Source: Opitutaceae bacterium
GTDB taxonomy: Bacteria; Verrucomicrobiota; Verrucomicrobiia; Opitutales; Opitutaceae
Direction: 5' to 3'
DNA: 7,785 bases
Assembly: GCA_023265535.1 (NCBI GenBank)
Contig: JAHFTI010000185.1
Span: 1 to 7,785, forward strand
Shown here in pieces: positions 1 to 6,135 of the stretch (positions are counted from its first letter, which is position 1; every line of letters starts with the position of its first letter). The notes under the pieces were generated by a model. That model was not told where the DNA came from. It worked only from the letters and a program-made list of their open reading frames with translations, and did no database searches. The position numbers and the translations under genes were made by a program.

Positions 1-3
1 TTT

Positions 4-39
4 CCCGCCCCCCCCCCCCAAGCCCGGCCCCAGTCTCCC
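4..39 (-). promoter_or_regulatory. Putative G-quadruplex tract upstream of recQ
   Basis: The plus strand carries C runs at 4-6, 8-19 (12 C), 23-25, 28-31 and 37-39. On the minus strand, the recQ template strand, these are five G-runs of at least three, separated by loops of 1, 3, 2 and 5 bases, satisfying the usual G3+N1-7 rule. No gene is visible in 1-131. Function is unproven. Confidence 0.45.
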
Positions 40-94
40 AATCTGTGGGTCCCGCCGTGCTTTAGCTGTCCGGGTATCGGAAGAGGCCTGAGCC

Positions 95-121
95 GGTTAA
101 ATGTTTTTTACCTTTTAAACC
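95..121. promoter_or_regulatory. AT-rich imperfect dyad upstream of recQ
   Basis: GGTTAAA (95-101) pairs with TTTAAACC (114-121) with one bulged A, around a T-rich spacer. It is the only strongly AT-rich patch in the 5' flank and lies 49 bases before the preferred recQ start, so it probably belongs to the recQ promoter or an operator. I could not assign convincing -35 and -10 hexamers. Confidence 0.3.
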
Positions 122-170
122 AGCAGAACACTTGCCACAATGGCTTTGGCGCGTTTGCTCTGCGCCTCCC

Positions 171-2006
171 GTGCCTGAACTGCTGCTCACCCTCAAGACC
201 ACCTTTGGCTACTCCTCCTTCCGTCCGCTTCAGCGGGACATCATGGAGGCGTCGCTCGCCGGGCGCGATGTGTTTGCGCTGCTGCCGACGGGCGGCGGCA
301 AGTCCCTGTGTTTCCAGATTCCGGCCCTGCACCGCGAGGGGCTGACGGTCGTGGTGTCGCCCCTGATCGCGCTGATGAAGGATCAGGTGGACCAGCTCCA
401 GGCCGCAGGTGTGGCGGCGACCTACCTGAATTCGAGCCTGGGAGCAGCGGAGGCGCGTTCACGACTGGCGGGCCTGCACCGCGGCGAATGGCGCCTGCTC
501 TATGTGTCGCCCGAACGGCTGATGCTGGACAATTGGCAGGAGAACCTGAAGGCCTGGAATGTCGCGGCAGTGGCGATCGACGAGGCGCACTGCATTTCGC
601 AATGGGGGCACGACTTCCGCCCCGAGTATCGTCAGCTCTCCAAACTGCGTGAACTCCTTCCCGATGTGCCGGTGATGGCATTGACCGCGACGGCGACCGA
701 ACGGGTGCGCGAGGACATCCACCGCCACCTCAAGCTGCGCGATCCGGCGGTGTTCACGGCGAGCTTCAACCGGCCGAACCTCACCTACAAGGTCATCCCC
801 AAGGATGAGCCGCTGAAGCAGATCCTGGACTTTGTGAAACGCCGCGAGGACGAAAGCGGCATCGTGTACTGCTCGACGCGGGCGACGACAGAGCGGCTTG
901 CCGAGTCGCTGGCGGCGCGCGGCTATTCCGCCCTGCCCTACCACGCCGGCCTGGGCAACGAGGAGAAATCGCGCAACCAGGAGAGCTTCCTGCGCGACGA
1001 AACCCACATCATCTGCGCCACGATCGCCTTCGGCATGGGCATCAACAAGCCCAACGTGCGCTGGATCATCCATTACGACCTGCCGAAAAACCTGGCGGGA
1101 TATTACCAGGAGACGGGCCGCGCCGGGCGCGACGGGCTGCCGGGCGACTGCCTGCTGCTCTTCAGCGGCGGGGACATTGCGAAGCACACGCATTTCATCG
1201 ACGAGATCACGGATGAGAAGGAGCGCGCCGTGGCGAAGGCGCAGCTCTACCATGTGAGCAGCTATGCGGAGAGCGCGGGCTGCAGGCGCTCGGCGCTGCT
1301 GAACTATTTCGGCGAGAGCTTCCCCCTGGACAATTGCGGGGCCTGCGACAATTGCATGGAGCCTCGCGAGACCTATGACGGCACGGTGGTGGCGCAGAAG
1401 TTCCTGTCCTGCGTCTTCCGCATCCGCCAGGCGAGCCGCTTCGGGGCGGGCATGAACCACATCGTCGAGGTCCTCACGGGGGCGGACACGGAGAAGATCC
1501 GCAAGTGGGGGCACGACCAGCTGAGCACCTATGGTATCGGGACCGAGCTGCAGCGGGCGGGCTGGATCGCCGCGGGGCGCGAACTGATGCGCCTCGGCTA
1601 CGTGGCCCAGGGAGACGGCGAGTACCCCACCCTGGAGCTGACCGAGGCGGGAATGGAAATCCTGCGAAGCCGCGCCCCCATCACGCTGACCAAGCCCATG
1701 ATCATGCCCAAGGCCAGGCGCAGCGTGCCGCGCGTGGGCGAGGTGGAATGCGACGAGATCCTGTTCGCGCGCCTCAAGCTCCTTCGCAAGCGGCTGGCGG
1801 ACGAAAAGGGAGTGCCGGCCTATGTGGTGTTCGGGGACGCCACGCTGCGCCAGCTGGCGCGCGAGTACCCCACCCGCCTCTCCGAGATGGAAGGCATCTT
1901 CGGCATGGGCGAAAAGAAGCGCGCCGAGTACGGCGAGAGCTTTGCCGCCGAGATCGAAAGCTTCCTGCAGGACAATTCCAGGCAGAGTTTCGCGATGCGG
2001 AGCTGA
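171..2006 (+). CDS. recQ: RecQ family ATP-dependent DNA helicase
   Basis: Superfamily 2 3'-to-5' DNA helicase acting in recombination, fork repair and unwinding of structured DNA. From the GTG at 171 the protein has 611 residues (E. coli RecQ has 609). Visible in order: motif 0 FGYSSFRPLQ (12-21), Walker A LPTGGGKS (38-45), SPLIALMKDQ (about 65-72), DEAH (137-140) followed by the RecQ aromatic-rich loop SQWGHDFRP, TATAT (172-176), motif IV GIVYCSTR (230-237), motif V IAFGMGINKP and motif VI YQETGRAGRDG with its arginine finger (about 312-322). A zinc site follows with C371, C389, C392 and C395, then the RQC winged helix (about 400-500) and a C-terminal HRDC domain (about 522-602). The start is uncertain. 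An in-frame TTG at 132 adds 13 residues of atypical sequence, and neither start has a clear Shine-Dalgarno site. I prefer 171 because RecQ proteins usually begin 10-20 residues before motif 0. It is first in an apparent operon with the ABC exporter and dciA. Confidence 0.96.
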   Translation: MPELLLTLKTTFGYSSFRPLQRDIMEASLAGRDVFALLPTGGGKSLCFQIPALHREGLTVVVSPLIALMKDQVDQLQAAGVAATYLNSSLGAAEARSRLAGLHRGEWRLLYVSPERLMLDNWQENLKAWNVAAVAIDEAHCISQWGHDFRPEYRQLSKLRELLPDVPVMALTATATERVREDIHRHLKLRDPAVFTASFNRPNLTYKVIPKDEPLKQILDFVKRREDESGIVYCSTRATTERLAESLAARGYSALPYHAGLGNEEKSRNQESFLRDETHIICATIAFGMGINKPNVRWIIHYDLPKNLAGYYQETGRAGRDGLPGDCLLLFSGGDIAKHTHFIDEITDEKERAVAKAQLYHVSSYAESAGCRRSALLNYFGESFPLDNCGACDNCMEPRETYDGTVVAQKFLSCVFRIRQASRFGAGMNHIVEVLTGADTEKIRKWGHDQLSTYGIGTELQRAGWIAAGRELMRLGYVAQGDGEYPTLELTEAGMEILRSRAPITLTKPMIMPKARRSVPRVGEVECDEILFARLKLLRKRLADEKGVPAYVVFGDATLRQLAREYPTRLSEMEGIFGMGEKKRAEYGESFAAEIESFLQDNSRQSFAMRS

Positions 2007-2064
2007 GCAGGCGGCAGTCGGCAGGCCCATTTTAAGCCTTTCCCTTGCGCCCGGGAGCGTTTGA

Positions 2065-3849
2065 GTGGTGTCCGGCTCACAACCCACACCGCGCATGCTC
2101 CAACGCTTCCGTCCCTACCTGAAGTACCTCAAGGCCGAGCGCGCGCCCATCCTCGCAGCCCTTTTCTATGCGCTGGTGTACGCGGCAAGCAGTGGCTTTG
2201 GACTGCCGATGCTGGTGAAATACGTCTTTCCGCCGATCTTCGACCATGACCTGGAGTCGACGATGGTGTACCAGATCATCGCCTTCATCCCGCTGCTCTT
2301 CCTGCTGCGCGCCTGGAGCGGCTACCGCAACAGCTACTTCACGCAGCTGGCGGGTGTGCGCATCCTCGAGGCCCTGCGCAGCGACTACTTCCGCAAGCTC
2401 CAATTCCTGCCCCTCTCCTTCCTGCAACGCCAGTCCACGGGTGATCTGATCTCGCGCGGTATCACGGACACCTCGCAGCTGCAGACCACGATGACCGTCT
2501 TTGCAAACGACGGCATCAAGCAACCCTTCAACCTCATCGGCGCGCTGGGTGCACTGGTGTGGATCGCCTGGGACTCCGAGGGGGCGTTGGTGGTGCTGGC
2601 CTGCATCGTCATCATTCCGCTTTCGGTGCTGCCCGTCCGCTACGTGGGGCGCAAGATCATCAAGCGCGCCCAAGCCCTCCAAGGCCAGATCGGCTCCGTG
2701 ACGGGTGTCTTCTCGGAGAACCTGTCGGCAGCGCGCGAGGTGCGGGCCTTCAGCCTGGAACAGCACGAGACTGCGCGCTTCTCAAAGGAGGCCTCCTCGC
2801 TGGCCACTGCGCAGATGCGTATCGCCAAGTATGCGCTGGCCCTCACTCCCGCCATTGAATTCATCTCGGCCCTGGGCATCGCACTCACGCTCGGTCTGGC
2901 CTACGGCTCGGGCCTCAAGCTCCCCACCTTCATCTCCATCGTCACGGCGCTCTACATGAGCTACGAGCCCGTCAAGAAGCTCGCCGCCATCAACAGCGAG
3001 GTGAAACGGGCCCAGGCCTCGCTCGACCGCCTCGACGAGCTGCTCGACGAGGCCATCGCCATCGCCGATCCGGTCGATCCCGTGCCGGTCGGGCGCCTGA
3101 AGGGCGACCTGCGTTTCGATGCGGTGAGCTTCGCCTACAAGGCGGACGAGCAGGTGCTGCGCGAGATCACCGTCTCGATTCCGGCGGGCACGGTCTGCGC
3201 GCTCGTGGGCCCCAGCGGCGCCGGCAAGTCCACCTTCGCGAACTTGGTGGCACGTTTCTACGAAGTCGGAGCGGGCTCGGTGAACATCGACGGCATCGAC
3301 CTGCGCGCCATGCGCCTGGCGGACCTGCGCCGCAACATCGCGATCGTCTCCCAGGAACCGGTGCTCTTCAACGAGACCATCTACAACAACCTCCTGCTGG
3401 GCCGCCCCGGCGCCACGCGCGCCGAGGTGGAACAGGCGGCGCGCGACGCCTTCGCACACGACTTCATCATGTCGCTCGAGGGCGGGCTCGGCTACGACAC
3501 CGTGGTCGGCGAGCGCGGCGGACGCCTCTCCGGCGGGCAGAAGCAGCGCATCGCCCTCGCGCGTGCCTTCCTGCGCAACGCCCCGCTGCTCATCCTCGAC
3601 GAGGCCACCAGCGCGCTCGACACTGCGAGCGAGGCCTTCATCCAGCAAGCCCTCAAGAAACTCGTGGAGGGCAAGACCGTGCTGATCATCGCGCACCGCT
3701 TCAGCACCATTCGCGACGCCACCAAGATCCTCGTGTTCGAGCAGGGCCGCATCGTGGCGTCGGGCCGCCACTCCGAACTCTACGCGGAGAACGCGCTCTA
3801 CAAGGAACTCTACGACGGCCAGTCGGACACGGGCTCGCAGAAGGCCTGA
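2065..3849 (+). CDS. MsbA-like ABC exporter (fused membrane and ATPase domains)
   Basis: Inner-membrane ABC half-transporter of 594 residues, expected to work as a homodimer. It resembles MsbA, the ATP-driven lipid A-core flippase, but the substrate cannot be read from sequence and multidrug or lipid export is equally possible. The N-terminal membrane domain (about 25-310) has six hydrophobic segments near 27-50, 68-86, 152-170, 172-192, 256-280 and 285-305. The ATPase domain has an A-loop Tyr358, Walker A GPSGAGKST (382-390), Q-loop Gln430, signature LSGGQ (488-492), Walker B LLILDE (508-513), D-loop SALD (516-519) and switch His544, so it should be active. The start is GTG at 2065, with GGGAG at 2053-2057 seven bases upstream as ribosome binding site. 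GTG 2068 and ATG 2095 are alternatives. It follows recQ by 58 bases and precedes dciA by 23, which suggests co-transcription. Confidence 0.93.
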   Translation: MVSGSQPTPRMLQRFRPYLKYLKAERAPILAALFYALVYAASSGFGLPMLVKYVFPPIFDHDLESTMVYQIIAFIPLLFLLRAWSGYRNSYFTQLAGVRILEALRSDYFRKLQFLPLSFLQRQSTGDLISRGITDTSQLQTTMTVFANDGIKQPFNLIGALGALVWIAWDSEGALVVLACIVIIPLSVLPVRYVGRKIIKRAQALQGQIGSVTGVFSENLSAAREVRAFSLEQHETARFSKEASSLATAQMRIAKYALALTPAIEFISALGIALTLGLAYGSGLKLPTFISIVTALYMSYEPVKKLAAINSEVKRAQASLDRLDELLDEAIAIADPVDPVPVGRLKGDLRFDAVSFAYKADEQVLREITVSIPAGTVCALVGPSGAGKSTFANLVARFYEVGAGSVNIDGIDLRAMRLADLRRNIAIVSQEPVLFNETIYNNLLLGRPGATRAEVEQAARDAFAHDFIMSLEGGLGYDTVVGERGGRLSGGQKQRIALARAFLRNAPLLILDEATSALDTASEAFIQQALKKLVEGKTVLIIAHRFSTIRDATKILVFEQGRIVASGRHSELYAENALYKELYDGQSDTGSQKA

Positions 3850-3872
3850 GGAAGGCAGGAAGCAGGGCACGC

Positions 3873-4286
3873 ATGAACAAGCCGGAAAAAAGCGCGACGC
3901 CGCAGCCGCATGACTTCTCACGCCTCGCGCAGGAGCTGATCGGCGACCTGCGAGGCATGGCCTTCCGGGAACCCACGCGCATGAGGCGGCGCCCCACGCG
4001 CGACATGGCCCCGCTGATGGATGAGCTGCTGTCCAAGCACCAGATCGGCCAGAGCTCGCTCGAGGACGGCATCCGCGAACAATGGGCGGGCATCGTGGGA
4101 CCCGCCAACGCCCAGTACTCGCATCCCTTCAAGGTGGATGAGAAAAACGTGCTGCACATCGTCTACGCCCATGCGATGGTGCACTCCAATCTCCAGCTTC
4201 AACGCGCCGGCATCCTGGCCAAGATCAAGGCCCTGCCGCGCTGCTCCATGATACGCGACCTGCGCTTCAGGCTGGGTGGCGGGTGA
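3873..4286 (+). CDS. dciA: DciA-like DUF721 protein, predicted replicative helicase loader
   Basis: Small protein of 137 residues with a C-terminal DUF721 domain (about 50-135). Visible family features are REQWAGIVGPANAQYSHP (68-85), a strand with LHIVY (94-98), an ILAKI helix (114-118) and the terminal IRDLRFRLG (127-135). DUF721 proteins include DciA, the ancestral factor that loads the replicative helicase DnaB in bacteria without DnaC or DnaI. The role here is inferred from family. The N-terminal 48 residues are basic and probably disordered (MRRRPTR at 37-43). The tryptophan common in the family's SSxWxxEL stretch is absent here, where residues 100-107 read HAMVHSNL. The start ATG has AGGAAG at 3857-3862 and AGGG at 3864-3867 upstream. 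It lies 23 bases after the exporter gene, is probably last in the recQ operon, and is followed by a strong terminator. Confidence 0.82.
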   Translation: MNKPEKSATPQPHDFSRLAQELIGDLRGMAFREPTRMRRRPTRDMAPLMDELLSKHQIGQSSLEDGIREQWAGIVGPANAQYSHPFKVDEKNVLHIVYAHAMVHSNLQLQRAGILAKIKALPRCSMIRDLRFRLGGG

Positions 4287-4307
4287 CGGCAGGGCGGACG
4301 GGAAAGG

Positions 4308-4344
4308 AAAAGCCCCCGGCGGCTTGAGTCGCGGCGGGGGCTTT
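4308..4344. terminator. Bidirectional intrinsic terminator between convergent genes
   Basis: A perfect 9-bp inverted repeat, AAAGCCCCC (4309-4317) against GGGGGCTTT (4336-4344), extends by one inner G-C pair and encloses a loop of roughly 16-18 bases. It lies 22 bases after the dciA stop and 28 bases beyond the stop of the convergent chemoreceptor gene. On the plus strand the tail is only TTT. On the minus strand the stem is followed by TTTTCCTTTCC, a better U-rich tail. It therefore probably ends transcription from both directions, more efficiently for the chemoreceptor. Confidence 0.8.
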
Positions 4345-4371
4345 GCAAGAGGGCGGAGATGACAGCAGGCC

Positions 4372-5940
4372 TCAGCCCTTGTGCGAGTCGAGATCGGCAG
4401 CGACGGTACCTGCGACACCGATCACCTTGATGAGTTGGCCCACGGCGGCCTTCAGTTCAGTGGACTGTGCACTGAGTTCGTTCGAGGCGCTGGCTGCCTC
4501 CTCGGCGGTGGCCGCATTCTGCTGGGTGACGCGGTCGAGCTGCGAGATGGCCTCGTTGACCTGGACGATGCCCTGAGCCTGTTCCTTGGAGCCGGTCGCG
4601 ATCTCGTTCACCAGCTCATCCATCCTGCGGGCACGCTGCACGATCTCGGCCAGTCCTGCATTGACCTTGGCGCTGACCGCCACGCCGTGCTCGGACTTGC
4701 GGATCGAATCCTCGATCTTGCCGGCGGTCTCACGCGCGGCGGTGGCACTGCGCTGGGCCAGGGCTCGCACCTCGTCGGCGACGACGGCAAAGCCTGCGCC
4801 CGCCTCACCTGCACGGGCGGCCTCGACGGCTGCGTTCAGGGCGAGGATGTTGGTCTGGAAGGCGATCTCGTCGATGGTCTTGATGATGGCGGCGATGTTG
4901 TCGGAGGCGGTCTTGATCTCGTTCATCGCCTTGATCATGTCCTGCATGTCGCCTGAGCCTGTGTCGGCGGCCTTGCGGGTCTCGGTGGCGAGCGTGCGGG
5001 CGCCCTCGGCGTTCTCCGCATTGCGCTTGGTCATGCTCGAGATTTCCTCGAGGGCGGCGCTGGTTTCCTCCAGGGACGCGGCCTGTTCGGTGGCGGCTGT
5101 GGCGAGCTTCGTGCTGGCGGAGGCGATCTCCGAGGAGATGATCACCTCCCGTTCGCTGTCCACGCGGATGATGCCGATCGCGGAATCCAGGGGGCCAAGG
5201 ATCAGACGCGAAGTGCTGAGGCGCAGGCCGAAGAAGAGCAACACGGCGAAAACCGCAAAAAGGGGCACGATCAGCCAAACAGCATCGGCGAATGACTGGG
5301 TGGCATGCCCGTCCACATGGCTGAGCGGCACGGTGAGCACAAAGGCGCCATGGATGTCACCCTCCTTCCAATTCTCCATCTTGAAGCCGATGGGGTCCTT
5401 TCCATCGCCGGTCTTGCTGGTGGCGGGGTCTCCGTGGCAGGAAAGACAGTCCTTTGAAAGCCGGATCGGACGGGCCACGACAATCAGTCCGCGCTTGGCA
5501 TCCACCCCTGCGTATTCCTTGATTTGCCCCTGCTCGAAGGCCTTCAACAGTTCGGCCTCCTCCGGGGACGGGGCATTGTTCTTGTTGCGGGGATTGAAGG
5601 AAGGGATGCGAAATTCATAGTCCTCGTGCTTGGCAGCGACGGCGATGGCGTTCCAGGCAGCCACGACGGGGATGGTCGAATAGAGGGCGGAGTCCCTGAG
5701 TTCACCGCCCTTGGCACGGAACTCTGCAACCATCTCCTCGCGCTTGAAGACGCCCCGCTCGTTCATCCGGGAAATGCTGTCGCGCATCGATTCGCCTGCG
5801 ACCAGGATGCCACGCATGGAATCCATGACCATCTCGGTTCCCTGGCTGCGGAGCACCACGCGTTGCACGTAGAGCGAAATCAGGAGGCTGACTAGGACCG
5901 CGACGAGTGCCGAGGTGATGACCTTCGTTCCGAGTTTCAT
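4372..5940 (-). CDS. Methyl-accepting chemotaxis protein with periplasmic Tll0287-like heme-c sensor domain
   Basis: Inner-membrane chemoreceptor of 522 residues. An N-terminal membrane anchor (about 5-26) is followed by a periplasmic domain (about 30-215) of the Tll0287-like/DUF3365 type. It includes the RIPSFNPRNKNN stretch (111-122) and a c-type heme site CLSCH (C165, C168, H169) followed by GDP. A second membrane helix spans about 221-240. The cytoplasmic part is a long coiled coil with a methylation-type helix (TEQAASLEETSAALEE, 284-299), the conserved kinase-control tip (DEIAFQTNILALNAAVEAAR, 357-376, then GFAVVADEVR) and a return helix. It should signal to CheA and CheW. I see no full HAMP domain after the second helix and no CheR-binding pentapeptide at the C terminus. 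The ATG at 5940 is chosen because the membrane anchor begins there, and an upstream in-frame TTG at 6036 only adds unlikely sequence. No Shine-Dalgarno site is visible. Redox, gas or heme-ligand sensing is inferred. Confidence 0.93.
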   Translation of the reverse strand: MKLGTKVITSALVAVLVSLLISLYVQRVVLRSQGTEMVMDSMRGILVAGESMRDSISRMNERGVFKREEMVAEFRAKGGELRDSALYSTIPVVAAWNAIAVAAKHEDYEFRIPSFNPRNKNNAPSPEEAELLKAFEQGQIKEYAGVDAKRGLIVVARPIRLSKDCLSCHGDPATSKTGDGKDPIGFKMENWKEGDIHGAFVLTVPLSHVDGHATQSFADAVWLIVPLFAVFAVLLFFGLRLSTSRLILGPLDSAIGIIRVDSEREVIISSEIASASTKLATAATEQAASLEETSAALEEISSMTKRNAENAEGARTLATETRKAADTGSGDMQDMIKAMNEIKTASDNIAAIIKTIDEIAFQTNILALNAAVEAARAGEAGAGFAVVADEVRALAQRSATAARETAGKIEDSIRKSEHGVAVSAKVNAGLAEIVQRARRMDELVNEIATGSKEQAQGIVQVNEAISQLDRVTQQNAATAEEAASASNELSAQSTELKAAVGQLIKVIGVAGTVAADLDSHKG

Positions 5941-5966
5941 AGGCTGGTAGTAAGAGGGCGCAAGAA

Positions 5967-5986
5967 GGGGCGGGGTGGCCCCCCCC
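5967..5986 (-). promoter_or_regulatory. Strong GC hairpin in the chemoreceptor leader (possible attenuator or terminator)
   Basis: On the minus strand G8 pairs with CCCC-G-CCCC across a CCA loop, giving eight G-C pairs with one bulged G. It is followed by TTCTTG and lies 26 bases before the chemoreceptor ATG. It could terminate the upstream outer-membrane-protein transcript, act as a leader attenuator, or just be a stable 5' UTR stem. The tail is only weakly U-rich. Confidence 0.4.
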
Positions 5987-5994
5987 AGGAGTAA

Positions 5995-6005
5995 GGAGAT
6001 TCTCC
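5995..6005. repeat. Short palindrome GGAGA-T-TCTCC
   Basis: A perfect 5-bp inverted repeat around a single central base, in the leader between the chemoreceptor and its candidate promoter, just upstream (minus-strand sense) of the GC hairpin. It could be a protein-binding half-site pair. The single-base loop is too small to form an RNA hairpin as such. It may be chance. Confidence 0.25.
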
Positions 6006-6083
6006 AAGGCTGCGCGTGCGTGCTACATCGGCACAAACCCCAGAGGATTAACGCTGGGCACCACTTCCTGAAAACCGCATCAA

Positions 6084-6113
6084 CCCTGTATTCAGGATCT
6101 TACGAAAACAGGG
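6084..6113. repeat. Inverted repeat around the chemoreceptor -10 element, candidate operator
   Basis: CCCTGTATTC (6084-6093) and GAAAACAGGG (6104-6113) are inverted complements with one A/A mismatch in ten positions, separated by ten bases. The candidate -10 hexamer at 6097-6102 lies in the spacer and the right arm lies in the promoter spacer, a typical layout for a repressor site. No T-rich tail follows on either strand, so it does not look like an intrinsic terminator. I do not recognise the regulator. Confidence 0.35.
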
Positions 6114-6125
6114 AATACCTTACAA
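6097..6125 (-). promoter_or_regulatory. Candidate sigma70 promoter for the chemoreceptor gene
   Basis: On the minus strand TTGTAA (6120-6125, 4 of 6 to TTGACA) is followed by exactly 17 bases and TAAGAT (6097-6102, 4 of 6 to TATAAT). Transcription would begin near 6090, giving a leader of about 150 nt before the ATG at 5940. The region is locally AT-rich against a GC-rich background. It starts just inside the 3' flank of the outer-membrane-protein gene, whose stop is at 6136-6138. Confidence 0.4.
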
Positions 6126-6135
6126 AGCGGGAGGA

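Noticed and set aside
1335..1357. Direct repeat GACAATTGC within recQ
   Set aside because: The two copies encode the paired DNC segments of the Cys-rich zinc motif, so protein sequence explains them.
459..2096. 545-codon open frame antisense to recQ
   Set aside because: It mirrors the recQ reading frame in GC-rich DNA. Its translation is low-complexity (Ala, Arg, His, Gly rich) with no recognisable domain, while the plus-strand frame carries all helicase motifs.
2782..3921. 379-codon open frame antisense to the ABC exporter gene
   Set aside because: It is a codon-bias shadow opposite a gene with every ABC motif intact, and no family features are visible.
4586..5620. 344-codon plus-strand open frame inside the chemoreceptor gene
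   Set aside because: It is opposite the well-supported chemoreceptor frame, and its translation is Ser/Ala-rich with no domain. A second frame at 4381-4956 is rejected for the same reason.
5954..5986. Second G-quadruplex candidate upstream of the chemoreceptor
   Set aside because: On the plus strand only three G-runs reach three bases and one loop is eight bases. Pairing as a G8/C4-C4 hairpin is the simpler reading.
5941..6036. N-terminal extension of the chemoreceptor to a TTG at 6036
   Set aside because: The 32 added residues resemble no signal or membrane anchor, and the normal anchor starts at ATG 5940. The extension would also cover the G8 hairpin and leader.
6084..6113. SOS/LexA box or intrinsic terminator
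   Set aside because: The arms contain CTGT and ACAG but with the wrong spacing for CTGT-N8-ACAG, and there is no T-rich tail after either arm.
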